From Megalobrama amblycephala (lineage: Eukaryota; Chordata; Actinopteri; Cypriniformes; Xenocyprididae): 64,000 nucleotides of DNA. Below the pieces are notes generated by a model. It made no database searches and was not told the DNA's origin. It saw only the letters and a program-made list of their open reading frames with translations. Position numbers and translations under genes: made by a program. The stretch is taken from positions 16,493,546 to 16,557,545 of the forward strand of contig NC_063045.1 in NCBI RefSeq assembly GCF_018812025.1. Reading direction: 5' to 3'. Of the stretch, positions 46,736 through 53,900 are shown piece by piece (positions within the stretch are counted from its first letter, which is position 1; every line of letters starts with the position of its first letter).

Positions 46736-48169
46736 GGGGGGTGTATTTTTGTTTTTGATGGTTGGTTTTTGCTTTATTATTTTTGTCTTGATTTTTGGGA
46801 GGTTTGTTTGGTCTGGTATTTTAGTTTTTGTTTTTAATTTAATTTTTTGTTTTTAGTTTGTTTGGTTCGGTTTCGTTTTGGAGTGTTTTTTTGTGTTTGG
46901 TTGTATTTATTTAGTTTTTTGTTTAGTTTTTAACTTTTGTCTTGTTTTTGGGAGGTTTGTTTGGTTTTGTTTGGTGTGGTTTTATTTGTTTGGTTGTAAT
47001 TTTTTTTGGGGGGGGGGTATTTGGGTTTGTTTTTTCTTTAGTTTAGTTTTTGTTCATTTTTGGAGTGGTTTATTTAGTTTTAGTTTTGTTTTTAATTTTT
47101 GTCTTGTTTTTGGGAGGTTTGGTTTGGTTTGGCTATTTCTTTTGTTTTGCTTTTTGTTTGGTGTGGTTTATTTGTTTGGTTGTAATTTTTTTTGGGGGGG
47201 GGTTATTTGGGTTTGTTTTTTCTTTAGTTTAGTTTTTGTTCATTTTTGGAGTGGTTTATTTAGTTTTAGTTTTGTTTTTAATTTTTGTCTTGTTTTTGGG
47301 AGGTTTGGTTTGGTTTGGCTATTTCTTTTGTTTTGCTTTTTGTTTGGTGTGGTTTTATTTGTTTGGTTGTAATTTTTTTTGGGGGGGGGGTTATTTGGGT
47401 TTGGTTTTTGTTTAGTTTGTTTTTGTTTAGTTAGTTTTTTGGAGTGGTTTATTTAGTTTTTGTTTTGTTTTTAATTTTTGTCTTGTTTTTGGGAGGTTTG
47501 TTTGGTTTGGTTTGGCTATTTCTTTTGTTTTGCTTTTTGTTTGGTTTGGATTTCATGTTTATAAGATGTTTGTTCATATCTGCTTTTTCACAGGAGAGGT
47601 CAGGCTCCACTGAGAATCGTTCAGAGGATGATGAAGGCCCGGACTTGTGTGCTGTTCAGAACACTACCGCCAAACTCCTGAAGTTAAACAGGGCGATCAA
47701 AGACCTCCACTCATCTCTGTCATGCTATCTGAGAGGTACAGCATTTTTTCCACAATAACATGCATATGAAACGTACACGGTTATGACAGATATGTGACAT
47801 GACTTAATTTTATTAATGTATAATACAGGGAGTGGCAGCGATGCTGGCCTTAGTCAATCGATACTGTCTTCGTCCAAGACGATTGAGGATGCCATCAATG
47901 GCCTTCCACATGAAATGACCGGAAGACGTTCCGACAGTCTTCAGCTTCCATGTGCGAAGAATGTCTTGGTCGCCCGTGATGAAGTGCACTCTGCGTTGCA
48001 GGCTTTGCCAGCCGTGTTTGATAAAAGCACAGATGGAATACAGATGCTGGGCAGAGATAGACACTTTGTTCAACCGGATTATGGCAACAGAAATCGGACC
48101 GTGCCTAAAGTTGTGTATTCTCTTTCCTCAGGCATTAGCACGTGTTCCAGAGATGCCCGCTGGGTGTGA
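27628..48169 (+). CDS. kif14: KIF14, mitotic kinesin-3-type motor with FHA domain
   Basis: KIF14 is a plus-end kinesin of the spindle midzone and midbody that binds PRC1 and citron kinase in cytokinesis. Exons: 27628-28445, 28769-29023, 29141-29228, 29331-29429, 29535-29587, 30236-30266, 30372-30479, 30616-30732, 30924-31042, 31411-31583, 31865-32012, 33682-33745, 33877-34061, 37497-37599, 37706-37860, 37940-38087, 38159-38311, 38982-39114, 39211-39304, 39537-39678, 40423-40526, 40988-41088, 43406-43636, 43785-43972, 45604-45756, 45884-46006, 46187-46252, 47594-47735, 47829-48169. They sum to 4635 bp, 1544 aa (human 1648). Layout: basic Ser/Thr-rich N-tail, motor (about 258-620), coiled coil, FHA (about 728-810), coiled coil (830-980), C-tail ending in RDARWV (human ends RIQWV). 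No stop codon or frameshift interrupts the frame. Confidence 0.96.
28769..29023 (+). CDS. kif14: kif14 exon 2: motor P-loop
   Basis: Encodes residues 274-357. Ends with [13 protein letters not shown], the kinesin ATP-binding P-loop (GQTGSGKS at 349-356). The final Thr codon is split by the intron. Confidence 0.95.
29640..30230 (+). repeat. T/G-rich low-complexity intron 5 of kif14
   Basis: Repeated 'ttttggtttg' and 'gttttgttattttgttgtgt' words with almost no C or A. Open frames here arise from the shortage of A, so stop codons are rare; they are not genes. Confidence 0.85.
30236..30266 (+). CDS. kif14: kif14 exon 6: 31-bp microexon in the motor
   Basis: Completes the Thr codon left open by exon 5 and adds [10 protein letters not shown]. 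Human KIF14 has MNIVSSYADIQ at this place. It is preceded by a 648-bp T/G-rich intron. Confidence 0.9.
30372..30732 (+). CDS. kif14: kif14 exons 7-8: switch I and switch II of the motor
   Basis: Exon 7 (30372-30479) contains NDKSSRSHS (466-474), switch I. Exon 8 (30616-30732) contains DLAGSE (505-510), switch II. All nucleotide-contact residues expected of an active kinesin are present. Confidence 0.95.
32121..32336. mobile_element. Short deleted TTAA-type MITE in kif14 intron 11
   Basis: The left end TTAAAAGGTTAGTTCACCC and right segment 'gaatgacatgagggtgagta' to 'tttttgggtgag' match the palindromic family, but the centre is deleted to about 215 bp and the right end is incomplete. Confidence 0.7.
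32577..32956. mobile_element. Half copy of the CACTACCG-type TA element
   Basis: Shares 'ttcaacattgataat.ata', 'tgtttcttgagcagcaaatc' and 'gatcatgtgacactga.gactggagtaat' with 26270-26360. It ends with a diverged 'ccccaaaattttgaaccgta'. Right-hand half only. Confidence 0.75.
32957..33681. other. kif14 intron 11, remainder
   Basis: AT-rich with an A-run at about 33431-33441. No further feature was recognised. Confidence 0.4.
33877..37860 (+). CDS. kif14: kif14 exons 13-15: FHA domain
   Basis: Exons 33877-34061, 37497-37599 and 37706-37860. [19 protein letters not shown] leads into the FHA fold: TKVGK, then HDIQLSG, DEHCVI, NGHLV and [10 protein letters not shown] followed by [11 protein letters not shown] domains bind phospho-threonine. 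Intron 13 (34062-37496) holds two repeats and a 1.5-kb palindromic transposon. Confidence 0.93.
34116..34690 (+). mobile_element. Transposon remnant carrying a conserved peptide
   Basis: Begins TTAAAGGTACACTATGTAAC, an end motif I associate with teleost repeats. It contains an open frame at 34406-34540 reading [19 protein letters not shown], then [20 protein letters not shown] and LLLNR before a stop. This resembles a short peptide that recurs in many teleost repeat-derived predicted proteins. No clear right terminal repeat was found, so the boundary near 34690 is approximate. Confidence 0.5.
34916..35010. mobile_element. Solo left end of a TTAA-type MITE
   Basis: TTAAAGGGACAGTTTGCC and 'ttctgtcattatttactcat' are a diverged left terminus of the dominant inverted-repeat family. 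No right end follows. Confidence 0.6.
35355..36887. mobile_element. 1.53-kb near-perfect palindromic Tc1/mariner-like element
   Basis: CAGGGAGTGCAGAATTATTA at the left is exactly mirrored at the right. The arms of about 750 bp are nearly identical by eye over long stretches. Each arm holds a second copy of GTGCAGAATTATTAGGCAAG about 170 bp inside the first (35361 and about 35534), the IR/DR layout of Tc1-like transposons. TA flanks both ends; it sits inside a (TA)n tract (35331-35354 and 36888-36966). No intact transposase is present. It lies in kif14 intron 13. Confidence 0.85.
36888..36966. repeat. (TA)n microsatellite
   Basis: About 38 TA dinucleotides directly at the right end of the palindromic element. 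A shorter run lies at its left end. Confidence 0.95.
37940..39114 (+). CDS. kif14: kif14 exons 16-18: coiled-coil stalk
   Basis: Exons 37940-38087, 38159-38311 and 38982-39114. Rich in Glu, Lys, Gln and Leu heptads ([31 protein letters not shown]), predicted long coiled coil. Confidence 0.92.
38600..38980 (+). repeat. T-rich 'TTTAGTTATTT' low-complexity tract in kif14 intron 17
   Basis: Many imperfect repeats of 'tagttttagttatatt' and 'atttagtt'. It continues into the long pyrimidine tract before exon 18. Confidence 0.75.
39835..40260 (+). repeat. Tandem repeat 'GCATTTCACTTGACAT' in kif14 intron 20
   Basis: 'gcatttcacttgacat' starts at about 39968, 40098 and 40193, with a diverged start near 39885, separated by T-rich 'tttatttagtgtttag' linkers. 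Unit about 95-130 bp. Confidence 0.65.
41199..42664. mobile_element. hAT-type element with 8-bp target duplication
   Basis: A perfect 8-bp duplication TTCAAATT flanks it (41191-41198 and 42665-42672). The ends are TAGGGTTGGGAATAG and, in reverse complement, TAGGGCAGGGTATAG. Subterminal 'gattccaattctggaatcgg' and 'agaattggaattggaatcg' pair. The 8-bp duplication and TAGGG ends fit the hAT superfamily. No transposase is visible. A second element (41626-42272) is inserted inside. Located in kif14 intron 22. Confidence 0.85.
41626..42272. mobile_element. Palindromic MITE nested in the hAT element
   Basis: Arms pair across 'tgtcatccaagatgttcatg' / 'catgaacatcttggatgaca' and 'cattccaggattattctcct' with its counterpart, and 'cgaggaataagggtcttat' with its counterpart near 42025. 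It ends near TTAA. The centre is around 41930-41990. Confidence 0.75.
42684..42900. mobile_element. Diverged TTAA-type MITE fragment
   Basis: 'ataattcactcaaattaaat' and 'tgtcatcatttactcacc' are a decayed left end. The interior 'tttggtccccattgactttt' matches the 20817/55239 subfamily only loosely. Confidence 0.5.
42901..43405. other. kif14 intron 22, 3' part, A-rich
   Basis: A-rich simple sequence including an A-run at about 43237-43257. Nothing else was recognised before exon 23. Confidence 0.5.
44558..45310. mobile_element. Complete TTAA-type palindromic MITE in kif14 intron 24
   Basis: TTAA on both sides; ends AGGGTTAGTTCACCC and GGGTGAACTAACCCT. The arms pair through 'gaccttcgtt/aatcttc.gaacacaaat', 'ccgatggctc' and 'cagttcatgtgagtacagtg'. 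753 bp, same family and inner sequence as 5658-6394. Confidence 0.87.
46680..47560 (+). repeat. G/T-rich minisatellite with G9-G10 runs in kif14 intron 27
   Basis: A unit of about 186 bp is repeated at least three times. The G-runs start at 47008 (G10), 47194 (G9) and 47381 (G10), each after 'ttggttgtaattttttt' and before 'tatttgggtttg'. A G7 run after a 30-base T-run lies at 46735. C is very rare and A scarce, so long open frames (46878-47372 and others) are artefacts. Confidence 0.88.
47829..48169 (+). CDS. kif14: kif14 terminal coding exon
   Basis: Encodes the last 113 residues and the TGA stop. It ends [13 protein letters not shown]; the human protein ends with a similar SR.QWV tail. The body of this exon is less conserved than the motor and FHA regions. 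Confidence 0.9.
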
Positions 48170-48551
48170 TTTGGATTGAAGGGGTACTAGTCATGTATAT
48201 AACCACATTGGGTACAACAGTAATGGTTAATTGGCTAAAATTGGCTCACTTTTCATTTTGATGTGTTTACAGTATACAGGCCTACAATAGTTTATTTAAT
48301 TGTAGGATTTTAATGAAGGGCTTAATAGAATAACTTAAGAAGATGGGTTTCTGTGTATTTTGCAAATGATCAAGCTCACAAGTCTTTTATAACTCATGCA
48401 CTTCTGGATATATATTTTTTGCACTTGAAACCTTTGCACAGGCTTGGTAGCGTTGGTGTTTCACAATTTCATTCACATGGAGATTTTTAGCATTTGCAAC
48501 TGTGTTTACTTTGGATCATGTAATTGTTTCACACTAATTTATACTTTCATT

Positions 48552-48557
48552 AATAAA
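48552..48557 (+). terminator. kif14 polyadenylation signal
   Basis: AATAAA in the 'cattaataaacactcactgg' context, 383 bases after the kif14 stop, with a GT-rich stretch (about 48648-48665) downstream. Confidence 0.7.
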
Positions 48558-48807
48558 CACTCACTGGGATAAGAAATCTGGTGTCCTATTTCAACATACT
48601 ATACTGCATGCCTTTTATCTTTTATCTATGCTAATATAATATAATATTGCTTGTGTGTGAGTGTATGAATGAATTCTTGGTCACAACAGGAATCCACTGG
48701 AAAATTGTTCAAATACAAGTAACAAATTTATTTATATTTTATATAGGCTAAATGTTTTATTTAATCTTTTATCTGAAGTATGTTTACATTAAAGGGGCCA
48801 CAAAATA

Positions 48808-50260
48808 CACTGCGTTCCAAATTATTATGCAAGTGACATATCAGTAATTTAATTTGCCAGGTCTATGGAAACCCTACTTAGAGGTTGTTCCACATTATTA
48901 AGCAAGTCACAGTTCTCATGCCATATGGAGAGGAAGAAAGATCTTTCTGAAGATGAAAAGCATGAAATGGTGCAATGTTGTGCAAAAGGCATGAAAACAA
49001 CTAATATTTTGTGAAACTGAATGGAGATTATCAAATTATCATAAGATTTCTGAGTGATTTAGAGCATAGCAGAACTCGGTCAGATAAAGGCTTATTAATT
49101 AAAGTTCCTGTCTAAAAAATTAATTGTATTAAAAGGGCAGCTATAAAAAAAGCCAGTGTTGAGCAGCAAACAGGTATTTGAAGCTCCTGGTGTCTCTGGA
49201 GTCTCAAGTTGCTCTCCATGCAGGCTGGCAGTTGTGCGTAAAGATGCATTTCAGCCATCACTAACCAAACCTTACAAAGAGAAACATTTACAGTGGGTGT
49301 AGAAATACATTTTTTTTACATGTTTTTTTGCAGCATGGGATAGTACATAGTGCATTGTATTTCAGAAAGTGTTATCCTCCTTTTTATATCATAGCTGAAA
49401 ATGGCCAGTTATGAACTTCACATATCTTGCAAAAGTCATTTTAATACCCTCAGAGACCCTAAAGGGACCTTCCATCTCACTTCCCAATATTCCAGCCCAA
49501 ATCATCACCCGCCAGCTCCTTGGTGACATCACAGTCTTGTTGGAACGTGGTGGCCATTCACCAACCATCCAGAAATCCATCCGTTTAGACCATCTATTGT
49601 AGTACAGCATTAGTCAGTGAATAAAACTATTTAAAAAATGAGTCTTCATGTATTTCTAAACCCACTGTTATTGTTTCTCTTTGTGAGGTTTGGTTAGTGA
49701 TGGCTGAAATGCATGTTTATGCACAACTGCCAGCCTGCATGTGTTATCATGTGCTTCTTGAGACTCCAGAGACACCAGGAGCTTCAAATACCTGTTTGCT
49801 GCTCAACACTGGCTTTTTTTTATAGCTGTCCTTTTAATACAATTAATTTTTTTGACAGGAACTTTCATTAATAAGCCTTTATCTGACCGAGTTCTGCTGT
49901 GCTCTAATCACTCAGAAATCTTATGATAATTTGATAATCTACATTCAGTTTTCACAAAATATTAGTTGTTTTCATGCCTTTTGCACAACATTGCACCATC
50001 TCATGCTTTTCATCTTCAGAAAGATCTTTCTTCCTCTCCATATTGCATGAGAACTGTGACTTGCTTAATAATGTTGAACAACCTCTAAGTAGGTTTTCCA
50101 TAGACCTGGCAAATTATTTTGTCTGAGATTGATACCAGTTATCTAAAAAGACATGGATAAATAAACAAACACACATTTTCTTAGAAAAACTAAAATCTAA
50201 ATGTTTATTCTACTGAAATCTTACTGATATGTCACTTGCATAATAATTTGGAACGCAATG
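48808..50260. mobile_element. 1.45-kb palindromic Tc1/mariner-like element
   Basis: CACTGCGTTCCAAATTATTA at the left is mirrored by ATAATTTGGAACGCAATG at the right, flanked by TA on both sides. Long arms pair (for example 'gagcagcaaacaggtatttg' / 'caaatacctgtttgctgctc' and 'gaccgagttctgct'). Between the arms lies a minus-strand transposase remnant (49389-49610). It sits between kif14 and adgrd2. Confidence 0.85.
49389..49610 (-). pseudogene. Tc1-like transposase fragment
   Basis: The minus-strand frame has WRVMIWAGILG and GPFRVSEGIKM followed by ARYVKFI, resembling the DDE-domain segment of Tc1-like transposases (vMvWg..., G...f...g...Y). The DNA-binding part and most of the catalytic domain are missing, so it is non-functional. 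Confidence 0.6.
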
Positions 50261-50520
50261 TAATTAAAATTAGTTTATTATTTAAAATATTAAAATAGTG
50301 TAACTTATTTGAAATGCTAAAAAGCAATTTGTAAAAAGTGTAAAATGACGTAATTTTTCTTATTTTAATTTTGACTCCACTGCTTTGGTCAAAGGTTGAT
50401 TTCTTTACAACATATAAACACAAATTTTTACATAAATTCAAAGATTTATTTTATAACTGACAACAAAATGGGCTCAGTTTTCAAAGTAAAATGCAGTTCT
50501 ATTTAGACCTCGGAAACTAA

Positions 50521-50935
50521 ATGATGTGTGTCCATCGTGAAGGGAGTGGCGGGAACTGCTTCGAGCGGGAGGCGCGCGCTGGTTCTCATGATCTCACACA
50601 CAGACAGAAGATACTTACATCACATTCAACGGAAAGCGCGTGCGAACCGTTTGCTAAACTTTTCTTTTCGAGATAAAGTATGCCATTTGTGACTTACGAC
50701 TAACCGTTTTACCTCGTTTCAGGTAATGTGCGGTTTTATTCAGTTTCGAGGCTTTTAAATACATATTCATCATCACTTGACGTAGCTGACAGAGCTGACC
50801 TGAAGTAATATTTTTCCCTGTAAACTTCTTAGTTTAAAGTGTTTAAAACCGTCTAATTTCTGTTTCCTTTTTATTCAATAATAAGCTTATGAGCTGTTAA
50901 AGTTGTCACTGTTAATGAGTTATTTTGTTTGCAGG
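50521..50935 (+). promoter_or_regulatory. adgrd2 promoter, non-coding exon 1 and 5' intron
   Basis: A locally GC-rich patch (50540-50640) with GGCGGGAA (50548-50555, E2F-like) and GCGCGCGC. CAG followed by GTAATG at 50722/50723 is a good donor, and TTTTGTTTGCAG ending at 50934 is a strong acceptor just before the start codon. This predicts a non-coding first exon ending at 50722. The transcription start is unknown. Confidence 0.5.
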
Positions 50936-53900
50936 ATGAATCTGTTGAAAATCGTTTGCTCCAACATTATTGTAAGTAGTCCAGATACATCCTAATGCAA
51001 TATACTTTTGACATTATGTGGAGAAAATCTTCATGTTATGAGTAATTATGATAATAAATTATAACAAAACCATATAATTAATATAGATTGCTTATTTATA
51101 TGAATTAATATTATTTGTATATAATTACAACCTCTTTTTAAAGGTACTCATCCATCACTGCATGGAAAAAGGTAACCACAGCATTCATATGAGCTTCAAA
51201 GTTTAAATGTAATATGCTTAAAATTCAGATATAATCATGGAGGGCTGATTTCTGTTATAATCCTCTTACTATTATGTTAATTTGAAAGTTGCAATTAGTA
51301 ACTAACAGTTTAAAATCACATGGACAGAATTACAATTTGTTCACAGTTTGTTAGACATAAAGTATCAAATGTATAAGATGTAAGGCTGTTTGGGTCTGTA
51401 AACAAAACAACCTTGTGTTTACAGTGGAAAGCAAAAGCAAATACCCGCTTACGCATGATGACTTTTACCCTGAGTATGTGGCAGATCGCCAGCCATGGTT
51501 CAGTGCACACAGGCTCTGTCTCCAGCGTTCAGGGACCCTAGCGGTGGTGTCCAGTACCGAAGAGATTCAAAGGCTGAACAGTTTTCTACAGTCCCTGAAT
51601 ATCACTCAACCTGTATGGATTGAAAGTGCAGGCATGTTTCAAAAAATTGGTGCGTGACATATACTACTTTTCCATGCTCATGTCACATTTACTACAATTG
51701 CATTATTGTTCTTTAATAAATATTGCATGTTGTTTTCTAAAACATTTCCAGGTCCTCCAGATGTATACATGCTGGAATTTCCAGTGCGGCCACACCGGAA
51801 ATCGGCTCGCCTCCGCCATAAGTTCCCTAATATGGAAGCGCTAACGGTTTGCGCTCACCTCCAGCTTGATCCAACTTGCCATGGACTTTCCACAGTCTTT
51901 TCGTATGCCATAAGGTCATTCATTAAAGAATTCCAACTCCAAGCACGAATCACAGGGAATGAACCCGTCCAGCTTGCATTGCTGGTGCATGGTTCAAACA
52001 CCACCTACGTAACAGGCTTTCCCAATGATGCCTCCTGGCACTTTGTATGTGCAAGCTTGGTTGCGAATAGTGGGAAGTGGGGCATCTGGGTGGATGGAAT
52101 GGTGGTGGGTTCTGGGAACTCCCTCAACACATCAAATTACATAGGAGGCGATGGCCTTTTCATGATCGGACAAGACCAGGAGCCCTACGGAGGTTACAAT
52201 GGCGACAAGGCGCTTTGTGGGAATGTTACGCAGTTGTACATGTGGGATCGTTTGTTGGTCGACACTGAAATCCAAAGCATGGAAAAAGTTTGTTCACCTG
52301 TTCCTTCTGGCTTGTTCTTCAAGTGGAATAAGTCAGCACTGGAAATAGAGACGTCACTACAAACACGCAGAAGGAACTCACCGTGTAAAGGTAGAGATTT
52401 TGGAGGTGGTATAGCACACTCAAATATTTGCATTATAATTTCCACTCTTCCATCAATGTGAATACAGCCAAGTTGTGATTGGTAACCACAGGCTGAGATG
52501 GTTGTAAAAATTTCATGCATGCGGTAATGCTGAGACCCACCCTTCGGATCGTACACATCCCATCACATGAGTCATGGACCCGGAGTCCCTTATTCTTTGC
52601 TGAAGAGAGGACATATGGTTCTTACAGACTTGGAGAGCTCAAGAACTATGACTCATGGTGACATCTTAAAATTGGCAGCCTATAAAAAACTTAGCTTGCT
52701 GGCTTTTCGGCAGCCCCAGACTTTACTGAAAAGGATCGGGTTTCTGCTAAACAATTTTTGGTTCTTGTTTCTTGTAGGTTCCAAAAGCCAACCACCAGAC
52801 CAACGTATCTCTGGCTTGCATCCCAATTTTTCCTTCCACACGTCTAACAAGGCCTGTGTAACCTTAGACCCTGCAAGTGGGAAACTGATTAATGACTCAT
52901 GTTGGACGCAAAGAGGAAGTGTTTGCCTATTCCCAAAAGGTGATAACCTGGTTTCGAGTAATGATATTTAAATTAAAACTTACATCATCATTGGAGACAG
53001 TTAGAAAAGCTTTTGCAATTTCGTCAGATGTTATTCATCTCGTTAGAGTGCATGCAACGTGTCCGATTGAACCTCGTAAGTTACAGTTGGAATCTGACTC
53101 AGTGAATTGTTCAGAAATATAAGTTCACAACTGACTCACTGAACTGCAAATCATTTTTCTGTTATGTCCTTTTGAAAAAGTAACCAGGAACCATTATTGT
53201 GAGGTATAGTGTTGTGAGACTTTATTCATTCACTGGTTGCTCATATGAAAATTTGTAAGTAAAGATTCTTTTTAACAATATGTTGTCTTTTAGGAGCCAG
53301 TGGCTTCCTAATTTTTGTATTTTATTTATTTTTTATTTTGGTCTTTTGATTTTTGTCTGGAGTCCTGGCAATGCAATTTCTTGCGCATTTTCAACATGTG
53401 TGATAATCCAGGTGTTTTCCTTCTTTATTTCAGAGCAGCTTGACTTCTTAGGTTTTCCTGGGACCTTGTTCTTCTCACAAGTCAGCAATGAGTTTCATTC
53501 CAAACCTGTGAGTTAGAGCTCAAGGCTGATTTTTATTAGATTCACTATAAACCTCCAGATTTCATTGAGAAATGGATTCTTAGCCTTGTAAATCCATTTC
53601 CTCCTTATTTTTAACCTATCATTCATTATTTGAGATCCAAATATACTCCGTATTATTGACACATAGACATATATAATATGCATTATCTTCCTTTCTCCAC
53701 AGAATACAGAGAATACAAATGTAACCTTGTTCTCGGAGAATGACCTGACTCGTCATATTTACCTCTTGAGTGCCATATTGAGAATTATGGACAGCAACGC
53801 AGACATCATTACACATTCTGATCTCCTGTACCTCACCGAAACCATCGAGAAGGCCACTCAACTCAATAAAATAGATGTTCCCACTGAGGTCTTCATATCC

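Noticed and set aside
46878..47372. 164-aa plus-strand open frame rich in Phe, Val and Leu that looks membrane-like
   Set aside because: It translates the G/T-rich minisatellite in kif14 intron 27, where stop codons are rare because A is scarce. Spliced exons on both sides account for the gene.
52391..52777. Open frame running upstream of adgrd2 exon 5 (starts 52567)
   Set aside because: Sequence before the TTTCTTGTAG acceptor lacks domain features; the phase from exon 4 requires entry at 52778.
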